Shown one piece after another: positions 43,668-54,715 of a DNA stretch of 64,000 nt. The stretch is from Deroplatys truncata (lineage: Eukaryota > Arthropoda > Insecta > Mantodea > Mantidae). Every line of letters begins with the position of its first letter. The stretch's first letter is position 1. The DNA is taken from assembly GCA_030765065.1 (NCBI GenBank), contig CM060979.1, positions 108,116,350 to 108,180,349 of the forward strand, written 5' to 3'. The notes under the pieces were generated by a model. The model searched no databases, was not told the origin of the DNA, and saw only the letters and a program-made list of their open reading frames with translations. Both the position numbers and the translations under genes were made by a program.

Positions 43668-45540
43668 TATATGGAAACATTTTATACCATATAATAATAT
43701 GGTATAATATATGGAAAACAGGAAGGAACGTGTATGCAAAATGCAGTTCTTATTAAACATATATAATTTATATCTGCTAGCTTTTATAACAACGTTTTTC
43801 AAAACATGTCTTGTTATACCTTAAAGTTTTCTTTCGTTATAGAATTATAAAACAACGTTTATGGCGATTGGTTTAAACCGAATAGAACAGAAAGCTTGTT
43901 TCATGAACATTTCTTTGCTCTGAATCTGTAATTTGAGTAGAAGGAAAGCTATGTGATTTTTAAAAATATAGGCCATTATATTGGAGATATGCTGGAAACA
44001 TACATACCAGAATACTTTATAATATTGTAATTAAGATGCATGGCACTAGCATCTATTCCAAAACTTGATTATTTGTATATTTGACAAAGGGCTCTTTGAT
44101 GAACTCAGATTACTCCATCTCCCGTTTTCGTTAACCATAAAGCACAATACTGGCTCAAAACATGTCTATCCATTACTACGAGAATTAACTCATGTTTTAT
44201 CTGCTCATTTTCATGTCTGGATCACAGTACATGCAATATGTGTCTTTTATACATCATTAAATTACGATACTTATGAAGTCCATATTATTCCTACTTTTGC
44301 CATTTTGATGTGCTAAGTTTGATTTCTTTCCAAGAATCAGCAATATATTCTCCTCTACTTATGTCAGATCATTAATGCAACAGCGAAACCTTGAGTCTTT
44401 TCACGGTTTTCCCTGATTGGTACACGAATGCTGGGGTGGATTATTTAATGCGCTAAGTTTCCTGTTATCTCATTTCTGGATCATATTTCAGGATCGAAGG
44501 ATCAGGTGAGTGGACGGCAGGTGAGGCATATGGCGACAGAGTTTGCTTTGTGGAACTGTCTGCCCTGGTGTTCGGAGTGTGCTCCCTCAGAGAGACCTCT
44601 GTATGTGGAGGAGACGGGCCTGTGGAGGGTTCCACTAACGACAACATGCAATATCTGGAGTCGTTAGGGACCCCGCCTGTAGTCACGGATCTGACCGCCC
44701 TCTTTGTCCTTCACTTTATCTTTTCCTCCCGGAGGTTTTCAGAAAAATAGGCGACTTAAGTGCGCTTTCTCGAAACCCTCCTCCGCTTCCTGACAATCAT
44801 AACCTCGTTTTATTTAGTTGTATTCTGCATACATTATAATAAAATTATTCTCAATTGCTTACTTTTATTTTATCTGCATATATACCAGGTGGCACACAGA
44901 AGCCGTCCTTGGATGAAGTTACTTTATACCGGATAGCGCGGATGCCAAAAGATTTACCCAAGTAGAACTGCAAAAGATACTCTATACCGACAGAGAGGAG
45001 ACCGCTAAATGAAAGGCCAATGCTTGAAAACGAACACTTTATTACTGTTATTACTGGTCCCAGAGCTTATCAAAGAAATTGCCTGCTATATGAGGTTTTT
45101 CGGATCCGTCCCCGACAGGGCTCTAGAAAGTTTTTTTAAACAAAAACATTTCACGGTATGCCCAAGGTCTGGTGTTTCAATCTGAGAGTACCTATGTGTG
45201 TGGGGGAGGGAAGAGTGTTATCGGTTATTTAATAAGCAGTTCCCTCATTAACAAGAATTCAGGATTGCCGCTTGACGCAAAGCTGAGCACATGTGTTAAG
45301 TCACTTAGTACCATGACAGTTAATCTACAATCAGTACAACTACATGGCACCAATTGGTGCCGCAATGTTAACAAGATTGAACGAAGTTTTATTTTTAGTA
45401 TATTTATGTACCCTTAAAGGTGCGTTAGAATTAAATTACTTTCTATTAATGCTTTATTCATAATGAACATGTGCAAAAACATGCTCGGCTTGATGGACGA
45501 ATTGATGTAACGGTCTCTCAGGCCCACGTTCTACCTGGAA
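43668..45540. other. No recognised feature; GC-richer patch at 44.48-44.76 kb
   Basis: 43680-43705 contains a short palindrome (TTATACCATAT and ATATGGTATAA). Frames on both strands at 44465-44750 come from a GC-richer patch without a domain I recognise. Near 44400 there is GGTTTTCCCTGATTGG and GAATGCTGGGGTGG, resembling the SINE tail seen at 15.8 and 47.9 kb. Confidence 0.4.
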
Positions 45541-45548
45541 TTATCCAA

Positions 45549-45743
45549 TCATTTCTTAAACAAAAGAAAGCATGCGCAGAAGACAAGCTGCTGCCTATGA
45601 AATAGTTCAAAACACAGCCTTCGAGCTTCAGCTGCATTTTGGTGCGTCTCCGCACAGAACGTAACCATATCTGTGTGTTCGGTATTGGTGAACGTTACCT
45701 TTTTGTCTGAATGATTTCGCTCGAACTGAATGCAGGCGACCAC
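45549..45743 (-). pseudogene. DUF4817-type transposase N-terminus, fragment
   Basis: The 64-codon frame reads FTNTEHTDMVTFCAETHQNA and AEARRLCFELFHRQQ. It resembles the helix-turn-helix of Tc3/IS630-like insect transposases (compare ELIDIIMCYGQVVGNGREALRIYQERFPDR at 29.9 kb). No catalytic blocks or inverted repeats follow on the minus strand, so this is an isolated relic. Recognition rests on a single weak domain. Confidence 0.55.
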
Positions 45744-46085
45744 GCGACGCTTATCAGTACGAAGCTACCACATAAACACCTGCAGATAACAGCACAGGCT
45801 CAGTGACCTTTCGCTTTGTACCTGCACTGCCCCTTTGAACAGCAGTGATGCGTCAACTTTCTTTTCATCTATGCAGGCGGAAAACATAAAACTGCAAAGG
45901 ACGGCTTGTTTGAGCCACCTGATACATGAAGTCATAAAAGTGAAATGCGGTAGCAATTGAAGGAATGCATTTGCGTAAAGGAAGTTGTTTGGAAATATTT
46001 TTGTATTTGAGATGAGCAACTGCAAATAAATGTTTGTAAATTAGTTAGCCAACGTTACTGAATGTAAATATTTAGCAGTTGAATA
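45744..46085. other. No recognised feature
   Basis: Mixed composition, 86-codon frame on the minus strand at 45765-46025 without a motif. Confidence 0.45.
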
Positions 46086-46090
46086 AAAAA

Positions 46091-46923
46091 AATCTGATGT
46101 GTTATACTCACATGACTTTCTCTACTCTTATACAAACTATGTTTACAAACGCTTATTCCCCATCTACTTCATGTTAATCGAGATATCGAATGTTAACCTT
46201 GCTAATTTTCTTGTAGATGCAAGGGGAATTGGTAGGCTTTAAGATATAGTCAAATATTTTAAGAGCTGGTTGCTATGTGGAGTATTCCATTTTCTTTGCA
46301 TTACCAGGACAAAAAAAATGAATAACGAATTCCCATTTGAGAAAAAGTATAAGTATTGGAAAATTTAAGGGAATAACAAGCAGTATCTCGAAAATGGGCC
46401 ACTCAACAAAAAGAAAGGTATATGGCATAAATTGTGTATTTCAACGCGATCTACATTTTTTGTGTAGTAACATTTTGTCTATCTCTTATGGTTTACCAGT
46501 TATGCAAAAGTCGTTCACAATGAAGAATACTTTTGGAGACATTCCCAGGAAATTCGGGATATGCAATTAATTTGCCATGAAAATGTCTTAAACTAATGGT
46601 ATTTTATTCAAAATCGATAGAGAAATTTTTGAGAAAATGAAAATTTTCGAAACATTTTCCATGTAAAGGGTAATCTGGGGTGAGGGGATTTTCTTGAAAC
46701 CCTTCGTGTCGCATCTCTGGAGGATACTGAAGCTAAATACCAAGTTTGGTGTTTATCCGACTGTTCGTTTCTATGTTATGCTGTTCACAGACACAGACAC
46801 ACACACGGATATGTTTCCAAAAATGCTTTTTTTGGATTCAGAGGGCCGGTGAAATCTTGGTATTGAATTTTTGGGTGGAATACAATACTTCCCCTACTTA
46901 CTATACGTAGTAGAGAAAGTAAC
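46091..46923 (+). mobile_element. Family A element, nearly complete
   Basis: Runs from AATCTGATGTGTTATACTCA to GTAGTAGAGAAAGTAACA. Contains all blocks in order: TTCATGTTAATCGAGATATC, TTTTCTTGTAGATGCAAGGG, GAGCTGGTTGCTATGTGG, AACGCGATCTACATTTTTTG, CTTATGGTTTACCAGTTATG, CAAAAGTCGTTCACAATGAAG, TGGAGACATTCCCAGGAAAT, AAAGGGTAATCTGGGGTGAG, CTTCGTGTCGCATCTCTGGA, CCAAGTTTGGTGTTTATCCG, a CACAGACACACAC tract, and the right end. About 20 bp before the right end is missing (GATTCAGAGGGCCGGTGAAA). Its left module is subfamily-2-like. No protein is encoded. Confidence 0.9.
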
Positions 46924-47940
46924 AATGTCATGACAAGGAACATATAAAGTTATATAAGGCTTGTAATAGACGATAAAATAATTGCGCAAATAAAGTATGT
47001 TAGTTTCCCAGGTTGTGCTATCTTCTATGACGTTAACATAACAAAGAAAACAGTTTAAATGTACGGATGGAAATGCAGTATATATAATATAAAAGGTAAC
47101 CTAAGGTATTGGCTAATAGCTGTACAAAACAGCATAATGAGCCATTTAGCGGTAGAGTCATCAAAGTACTTTCAGTGTCTGAAGTAGCTAAACGAATATT
47201 TGGTTAATCTAAAATAAGCAAATTATGAACCTTAAGAGACTTCTAATGTAATCAAAGCTACTAAAAACGTTTAAAAATCAGAATTTTGTATATTGGGATT
47301 CGTCTTACAATCCCATGAATACCAGTAGCATTTTCTTCATCAGCTGATTCAAAGAGTTTAATCTGAAAGGAGCGTTCATAACATCTGTTGTTGTTGCTTG
47401 CTTGTGTGTATAAATGTTCGTACGTGCTCGTGAGTTTTACTCATGATAGTATCTATTTTGGGTGAACTACCTTTCTGCATAGAAGAAACTCTTAGTTTTC
47501 CCAGTGAAGTCATTGTCCAGGTCGAAGAGCAATTACGTGGATGCTATTTCAGAGCCTTGGAATTAGATTAAGCGGTATAGCCACCCTCAAGCCTTTGTTG
47601 TGCTACTGTGGTGCCTAATGGCTGGCTTGATCTAGTACATAGTACAGCTTAACTAAATAAGAACCTGTATATAAAGGTTACCAACCGTTATTACAGCGAC
47701 ATGGTGGTTCTTACATTAGGCGAATTTATCCAGCGGAGCTATTATGTTCCAAGAATGAAATATAAGTATGCACATAAGTAATAATAATTATTAAATTCAG
47801 TGCTTACGCACTTGCCCAAATATCAGGTGATACCTGAATCTAAATCTCATTCGGCCACATCCCGGCATTTAATGACATCATAATTGGCCATTAAACGTCA
47901 TTCGGTAATCAAGTTTAATAAAGTTAATAATATAACTACC
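46924..47940. other. No recognised feature
   Basis: AT-rich sequence with no motif, repeat or frame of note. Confidence 0.5.
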
Positions 47941-47942
47941 TA

Positions 47943-48110
47943 GCAAGATGGCTCCGCGGTAACGTCTGAGGCTCGCATTCGGGAGGTCCCGGGTTCATTG
48001 ACAGCCCAAACTGACTTGAGTTTTCGTGGTTTTCCCTGACGGTAGGTGAATGCTGATGTGGTTTTTCATCTACCATGACTTCCTTTCCATCATTATCCTA
48101 TCATTGTGTT
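47943..48110 (+). mobile_element. tRNA-derived SINE, CATTCGGGAGGTC type
   Basis: Head: AAGATGGCTCCGCGGTAACG (A-box), TCTGAGGCTCGCATTCGGGA, GGTCCCGGGTTCATTGACAG (damaged B-box). Tail: GTGGTTTTCCCTGACGGTAG, GTGAATGCTGATGTGG, then a T/C-rich end with CTTTCCATCATTATCC. Same family as 15812 and 17645. Confidence 0.68.
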
Positions 48111-50125
48111 TCTTTCTCATTCATCAGACACGCTTCTAGGTTTCGTGCTGTGTGGTGGTGCGAGCAGATGGCGAGGATGCTTGCTCAATACAAGGAAAAG
48201 GTATTTCCCATGGACACTAGAGGGCTGCTTGGTTGAACGGGTCGTTCACCGGCCTTTCTGGACTTCTGTTAGGCACCTGCGCGCGTCTATGTGGCTTGTC
48301 TGCCTGCAGCCTGTAGCTTCCCATGTTTCATTCACTCCACTCCTTCCTTCTGGGAAGGAAGCAATAGATTTCCCGTAGATAGTAGTGCGCGAGATGCGTC
48401 GTTCCTCGCGCCTCTTTCTTCGAAGACTGCGCCGGAGAGGTGGCCTTGCTGTATCTTTGGGCTGCAGTCCCGGGTTCGATGTCCACACAGGTTGGAATCG
48501 AACGCGTGTAGTGGTAGGTACAGGAGAAGTAATGGTAAAATTCACTGTACCTGCTTTATGTCCTTCGTCCGACGTGGCTTCGTCTTCATCAGGCATATAT
48601 CTGTAGAAAGGTGATTTAAATGTGTGATAATTCTCGCTGTTGCCCTGGCTAGCTCTCAGCTGAGATATAAGCATGGACTTTGCCTATCAGGATTGCTAAT
48701 AAGCTCGTTGATCTCGGTAGTGGTACAAAGGAGTTCAGAGGTGAATTCACTACTCATTATAATGTTTGATTTATCGCTATTTATTGTCACTTCTTCACTC
48801 TAAAAACACTAAATAATGTTCCTGTTCACTTATCACTTTATATAGAACTCGGGAATCACCAATACATTGTTAATTAATATGTGTTTAGTCATATTTACAC
48901 TTCCGCACAAAAGGACACCATTTGCGCACCAACCTTGTCTTGCGTAGTAGCGTGGATTCCTCGTCTGTAACAAGTCAACTCCTCAATTTTGGGGTATACA
49001 TCGACTATTTATAGACCACAATCCCCCACTTGAAATTTTAGGAACTGATTTCTCATTGGAGGAATTTTTGCGGTTCTCTCAGCGTGGCTAAATATTATTT
49101 AATTTATATATATTCTTACTGGCTAGTTTATATATACCACGTGACTTTTTCCCGGGCTTTTCTTGGTAATTTTCCGTTCTGTGTTACATTTCTCTCACTC
49201 CATACTTCCGGAGCGGAGACAAATAAGATCATAAAACCTTACCCTCGATCCTGGCACAAAAGTTTCAACTTTTTCTGCACATGCGAACAGCATATTTTCT
49301 ACCACACTACAGAGTTTAACACATCCTAAAACTAGTGAAACAGGAACATTATATACAAAAGCCAAATAATACATTACACAAAAATGACTATTTACAGAAT
49401 GTTAACATTATACGCATATATCATTCATATATCAAATTAATCACTAAATAAATTAACACAAAATTAATCCGGGCACATTCTGTCTCAGAGATGTCCTCCT
49501 CCGTAGTATACCCTATACACTATTAATGTAACTGCTACCAACACTTCAGCTTAAAAGGGCTATGGTAATGCTGGATATATGCTAGAGGGGAGCCGCTAGT
49601 TCTCTGTCAAGTAGCTTCTCAATTTGTCTCCCAGGAACTTATGAGGCTGAGTATATCCATCCGGTAACAACCTCCCAGAATAAGAACAGTCCTCGGTACC
49701 AAGGATCTGACCCGAGTCACAGGCTTCATAATAACGCACAATTTAATTTATAACAATAAATTCCTATTTTGGATAAATAGTTACGAGTCATTCACAATAA
49801 AACTTAAGCATAAAGTTCACGGAATATGTTGTCATTTGCAATGACAAACGGAAACATAAACAGAGCCAATCGCAAGACTAAAGCGTGAAACAGCTGAGTT
49901 AATATGGTGGCCTGCTAAGCGACCACTGATAGTACACACGATAAAAAAGGTTATGTACAGGTATCAAAATAAAAATGAGCTAGCTGTCAGGTGTATGTGT
50001 GTGTGGTGTGTGTTTACGACTTTAGAATGTACGAACATTTTTCAGGTACCCAAGACTACATATCTTTACATCTTCTTAACACTTTTCTCCATTCTTGCCT
50101 GTTGGACCATAAATATTCCTCAATT
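48111..50125. other. Unrecognised stretch; GC-richer part with a 142-codon frame
   Basis: From about 48120 to 48620 the DNA is GC-richer and has frames on three frames of both strands, the longest being 142 codons on the minus strand (48246-48674). No domain is recognisable. A GGGTTCGATGTCC near 48469 could be an eroded B-box of another SINE. The rest, to 50125, is AT-rich with no motif. Confidence 0.35.
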
Positions 50126-50127
50126 TT

Positions 50128-50350
50128 CTAATCCATCATTACCTCTTTAATTCCTTGAATGCACGTGCTATGCGGTCCTCCTCGTTTCCTCCTTCCTGGT
50201 GGCGTCCAGTCCATTATTCTTTTGGGTAATCTTTCATCTTCCATTCTTTTAACATTCCCATACCATTCTAATTGTTTCTGTAGAATAAAATCTAAAATTG
50301 ACCGTCTGTAATTCCATGGCTTTTTTTTAACATTTCCCTTTTTTTTATTT
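50128..50350 (-). pseudogene. Non-LTR retrotransposon reverse-transcriptase tail, minus strand
   Basis: The frame reads NYRRSILDFILQKQLEWYGN, VKRMEDERLPKRIMDWTPPG and RRKRGGPHSTCIQGIKEVM. This is the WYGHV-x-RM, ERLPK and PPGRRKRG-P region at the C-terminus of many insect non-LTR elements. The reverse transcriptase itself is missing, consistent with the usual 5' truncation, though the flanks show no clear A-tail. The frame is open across the motif region. Upstream codons to 50427 may not belong to the element. Confidence 0.82.
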
Positions 50351-51690
50351 TTGCAATGAATGGGGAGTTGGCTTGTCGCATCAGCGCCCATCCTGGAGGA
50401 CCAGATGTCAAACGTCGTTAAACTCACAAAAAATCACTATCAACCATCACTATTTCTTTTACTACTTTCTTTTAAAGGCTTCCAATAATTCCTGGCCCGT
50501 GATATTAAACAAGAAGTAGTTAGCGAGCCAAAACCTGGCTGCAGAAAATCTTACGTGAGATGGCAGAACGATCACGTGGTCACATGTATGGAGAATCGCT
50601 CTCTGATTGGCTAGTTTCTTATGGTTGTTTGTAAACACAAACATGAAGGCTTTGAGTTTGCATTATTCTATATCAGCACATTACAGTTTGGTCATACATT
50701 TTGTTTCGTGCATTAACATAGCACGAAACAAGCTTCTATACTTACGTTATGTTTGTCTCTAAGTTTCATAGTGAAGGTCCCTCATTCAGCTATTTTTCCT
50801 GACATAACTATTGACTACATTTGAGATTCCTTTGCTATGTACTCCCACTGTTAGCAAAACGCTATTTTTTGGTTTTCCTTTTTTCTGCAGGAAAAGCAAA
50901 CCCAGGAACGAACAGTAACTAAATAACGCGAGCTTCAGTGTGTCAAGGCGAGAAATACTACCCCAGCAGGTGGCTCAGAATTTCCCGGCGGAAAACGAAC
51001 CCTGCAACCTCCTACCTACGTATACTCATTCTTACATATTCCTTTACAGCATTCAGAGTGAAAATGGAAAACAATCGCAACATCTTCTTTCTCTTCACTA
51101 TGTCTATGCAAAACTCGCCTCGTTGGAAGCGGATTATTTTATTATGCTTCAAAAGAGAAATATGAACGGCAATCTCCTTCGCGTTTTTATTATCTTTTTT
51201 AACTTCCACCTGTTTCCCCTGTTTTTTCTAAGGCTATCCATCCATTTGTTACCACTTTGTCATTCTTCTCCCTCTCTCCGCTCATAAAAAGCAATATCCA
51301 GGTCATTATCGTAACTCTACATTTATCTTCCTTCCATCTCTCGGGCTTGTTTTTATTTTTAGATTTATATTTCTCCTGCGTTTTGAATACCAACGCTAAC
51401 TCCCTTCCGTAAAAGACCATTCGCAATAAAAATCAAATCTAAGCGCAACGTAAGAGCATAAGTTTGGACATGTTCATTCTAACCATTCAGAATGATTATC
51501 GTTAACCTTAACAATAAACGCGAACAGCGCAAATGTAGCTCGCTGCATTCGTTTGAGTATGCTTGAAGAAGCAAACAAATTGGCATTTTGTTGAATGGCT
51601 TGTCCATTGATGCTTTCAAGCTCTGTTTTGTAAGTACAGCACTATGTCAGTCGCGGACCGGTTATCCGTGTGCTTACGTAATTACTTATC
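50351..51690. other. No recognised feature
   Basis: Frames of 60-115 codons occur at 50462-50644 and 50938-51426 on both strands but show no domain. Poly-T stretches at 50320-50345 may be the reverse-strand A-rich flank of the LINE tail next to it. Confidence 0.4.
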
Positions 51691-51697
51691 CTTATGA

Positions 51698-51698
<1 letters not shown>

Positions 51699-51753
<55 letters not shown>

Positions 51754-51862
51754 GTACTACTACTACTACTTCTACTACTAGTAGTAGTAGTACTACTACT
51801 ACTACTAGTAGTAGTACTACTACTACTACTACTATTACTACTAATAATAATAATGATAATAA
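51699..51862. repeat. Long (ACT)n/(AGT)n microsatellite with internal orientation switches
   Basis: ACT triplets run for about 80 bp, then CTAGTACTACT-type switches to AGTAGTAGT and back occur near 51751, 51779-51790 and 51808-51815, ending in (ATA/ATG) variants. The 168-codon frame across it (poly-Thr/Ser) is an artefact. The switches create inverted pairs (ACTACT with AGTAGT) that can form hairpins. Confidence 0.95.
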
Positions 51863-51906
51863 TAACTCTGTACAATCTTTCTTTTATGTGTGTTTAAATT
51901 TTGTAA

Positions 51907-52112
51907 AGGTGACACGGCAGAAACGCAATGGAGGAGAGAGTACTCTATCTAGGGTGTGGAAGAACGCTGATAGTACTCCCATTTCGCGGAACAACACTCA
52001 CTCAGAACTCGTGGTGATGTCACCTTATCTCAAGTGGTGTACGCGCCAGCTGCTCTGTTACTACTGGCCCAATACCCCTCCCAGAAGACAATGAGCTTGT
52101 CCAGATACTGCA
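51907..52112 (+). repeat. Dispersed repeat family D, copy 1
   Basis: Matches 63588-63790 in the same orientation: GGCAGAAACGCA-TGGAG, TCTAGGGTGTGGAAGAACG, TGATAGTACTCCC, CTCGTGGTGATGTCACCTTA, TCTCAAGTGGTGTACGCG, CTGCTCTGTTA, CAGAAGACAATGAGCTTGTC, CAGATACTGCACATAC. Richer in G and C than its flanks, no obvious tRNA boxes. Unidentified. Confidence 0.75.
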
Positions 52113-52399
52113 CATACAGATAAGCGTGTCACGAAAAAAAATCAACCTTATTTGAACAGTACTTACACACTCAGGCCTCTCAACTAACTCCTCTTTACCA
52201 CACATTCTTTAAACGAAAAGTATATATGAGACAACTAATATGCATTAAGAAGGGTCACTGCCTCATAAACCTAATTCTCAATATAATTGCAATATGAGTA
52301 GGATTTCACACTGAAACGGTGTACTTAGTGAATTTTCAGTTGTAATTCACATTATTCAGAACCACTCATTGCCATCTGTTACTCTCTCTACCAGTTATC

Positions 52400-52490
52400 T
52401 GCGGAAGACAGAGGAAGTAGGTTCTCCATCCAAAAATTTCACTTCGAGATTTTACCGGAAATATACATTTTGAAGTCATCTGAACACAGG
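52400..52490 (-). repeat. Family A right-end fragment, inverted
   Basis: GAGGAAGTAGGTTCTCCATC, CAAAAATTTCACTTCGAGAT, TTTACCGGAAATATACATTT are the reverse complement of the family A right terminus, immediately upstream of the tandem left ends at 52501. Confidence 0.65.
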
Positions 52491-52500
52491 ATAACTTTAA

Positions 52501-53196
52501 AAAATCTGATGTGTTACACTCACATGACTTTCTCTACTCTTGTACAAACTATTTTTACAAACGCTTATTCTCCATATGCTTCATGTTAATCGAGATATCG
52601 AGATGTCAATCTTATTGGTAATTTTCTTGTAGATGCAAGGAAAATATGGTAGCTTTTAAGCGAGAGTCAAATATTTTAACGCTGGTTGCTGTGACGCATT
52701 CCATTCTCTTTGCATGTCCAGGACATAAAAAAATCTGATGTGTTACACTCACATGACTTTCTCTACTCTTGTACACACTATTTTTACAAACGCCTATTCT
52801 CCATATGCTTCATGTTAATCGAGATATCGAGATGTCAATCTTATTGGTAATTTTCTTGTAGATGCAAGGGAAATATGGTAGCTTTTAAGCGATAGTCAAA
52901 TATTTTAACGCTGGTTGCTATGTGGCGCATTCCATTCTCTTTGCATGTCCAGGACATAAAAAAAATCTGATGTGTTACACTCACATGACTTTCTCTACTC
53001 TTGTACAATCTAATTTTACAAACGCCTATTCTCCATATGCTTCATGTTAATCGAGATATCGAGATGTCAATCTTATTGGTAATTTTCTTGTAGATGCAAG
53101 GGGAATATGGTAGCTTTTAAGCGATAGTCAAATATTTTAACGCTGGTTGCTATGTGGCGAATTCCATTCTCTTTGCATGTTCAGGACATAAAAAAA
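52501..53196 (+). repeat. Three-unit tandem array of the family A left end (~230 bp each)
   Basis: CTGATGTGTTACACTCACAT occurs at 52506, 52735 and 52967, giving periods of 229 and 232 bp. Each unit contains TGACTTTCTCTACTCTTGTA, TTCATGTTAATCGAGATATC, GATGTCAATCTTATTGGTAA, TTTTCTTGTAGATGCAAGG, GTCAAATATTTTAACGCTGG, TTGC-ATGTGGCGCATTCCAT and TTTGCATGTCCAGGACATAA. Unit 1 has a small deletion (GCTGTGACGC). The units are very similar to each other, so this is a recent local amplification. The array is continuous with the body that follows. Confidence 0.92.
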
Positions 53197-53839
53197 ATAA
53201 ATAACGAATTTGAGAAAAAGTATAAGTATTGGAAAATTTAAGGAAATAACAAGCAATATCTCGAAAACGGTTCACTCAACAAAAGAAACGTATATGACAT
53301 AAGTTGTGTATTTTAACGCGATCTACATTTTTTGTGTAGTAAAATTTTGTCTATCTCTTATGGTTTACCAGTTATGCAAAAGTCGTTCACAATGAAGAAT
53401 ATTTTTGGAGACATTCCCAGAAAATTCGAGATATACATTTTATTTGTCATGACAATATCTTAAACATATGATATTTTAATCAAAATGGTTAGAGCCGTTT
53501 TTGAGAAAATTAAAATTTTCGAAAAATGTTCCATGTAAAGGGTAGTCTGGGGTGGGGGGATTTTCTTGAAAACCTTCGTGTCGCATCTCTGGAAGATACT
53601 GAACCTAAATACCAAGTTTGGTGTTTATCCGACTGTTCGTTTTTGAGTTATGCTGTTCACAGACACACAGACAGACACACAGACACACAGACAGACACAC
53701 ACACGGACATGTTTCCAAAAATGCTTTTTTTGGATTCAGTGATTCTCAAAACATGTATTTCCGGTGAAATCTCGGTATCGAATTTTTGGGTGGAATGCAA
53801 TACTTCCCCTACTTACTATACGTAGTAGAGAAAGTAAAA
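53197..53839 (+). mobile_element. Family A body and right end, unit 1 of a two-unit tandem
   Basis: Starts AAATAACGAATTTGAGAAAA and ends TAGTAGAGAAAGTAAAAA. Carries a CAGA/CACA tract at about 53662-53704. Nearly identical in block order and spelling to the following unit and to the nested element at 37745-38640. Confidence 0.9.
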
Positions 53840-54316
53840 ATGAATAACGAATTTGAGAAAAAGTATAAGTATTGGAAAATTTAAGGAAATAACAAGCAAT
53901 ATCTCGAAAACGGTTCACTCAACAAAAGAAATGTATATGACATAAGTTGTGTATTTTAACGCAATCTACATTTTTTGTGTAGTAAAATTTTGTCTATCTC
54001 TTATGGTTTACCAGTTATGCAAAAGTCGTTCACAATGAAGAATACTTTTGGAGACATTCCCAGAAAATTCGAGATATACATTTCATTTGTCATGACATTA
54101 CCCTAAACATATGATATTTTAATCAAAATCGTTAGAGCCATTTTTGAGAAAATTAAAATTTTCGAAAAATCTTCCATGTAAAGGGTAGTCTGGGGTGGGG
54201 GGATTTTCTTGAAAACCTTCGTGTCGCATCTCTGGAAGATACTGAACCTAAATACCAAGTTTGGTGCTTATCCGATTGTTCGTTTTTGAGTTATGCTGTT
54301 CACAGACAGACACACA

Positions 54317-54373
<57 letters not shown>

Positions 54374-54515
54374 ACACACGGACATGTTTCCAAAAATGCT
54401 TTTTTTGGATTCAGGAGGTCTCAAAACGTGTATTTCCGGTGAAATCTCGGTATCGAATTTTTGGGTGGAATGCAATACTTCCCCTACTTACTATACGTAG
54501 TAGAGAAAGTAAAAA
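53840..54515 (+). mobile_element. Family A body and right end, unit 2 of a two-unit tandem
   Basis: Follows unit 1 directly. The join is at AAAAATGAATAACGAATTTG, so the left module is skipped. It has a longer (CA)n tract (about 54311-54380) and ends GTAGAGAAAGTAAAAA. Confidence 0.9.
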
Positions 54516-54529
54516 GACAGAATAAAGAC

Positions 54530-54715
54530 TAAACTTCGTATTTAGCATCTTTCAAGGATGCAGCATAATGATTTTCACAAAATTTCCCATTTCAAACTAT
54601 GCTTTACGTGAGAAAAAGCTCTCCTTTATTTTTTTTCTCATAAACGGTTCCAGAGATTTTTGTTAAAATATTCTATTTGTGATAATGACAACAAAGTATA
54701 TGTTATCTATATTCT
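54530..54715 (-). repeat. Family A body fragment, minus strand
   Basis: GACTAAACTTCGTATTTAGC, CTTTCAAGGATGCAGCAT, GATTTTCACAAAATTTCCC, AACTATGCTTTACGTGAG, AACGGTTCCAGAGATTTTTG match the reverse complement of the middle of family A, diverged. Confidence 0.6.

Noticed and set aside
48246..48674. 142-codon frame on the minus strand
   Set aside because: It lies in a GC-richer patch with open frames on both strands, has no recognisable domain, and overlaps a possible eroded SINE B-box. Not enough to call a gene.
51588..52094. 168-codon frame, the longest-looking open frame on the plus strand in its region
   Set aside because: Most of it is poly-Thr/Ser encoded by the (ACT)n tract, and its end runs into repeat family D. 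No domain and no gene context.
52501..53196. CRISPR-like array
   Set aside because: Units of about 230 bp repeat completely, with no short repeat/unique spacer alternation, and the sequence is eukaryotic repeat DNA.
53526..54525. Frames of 75-99 codons recurring in family A copies (also 37.8 and 59.1 kb)
   Set aside because: Their repetition follows the repeat itself. They change frame between copies, run through CA microsatellites and occur on both strands, so they are not a conserved protein.
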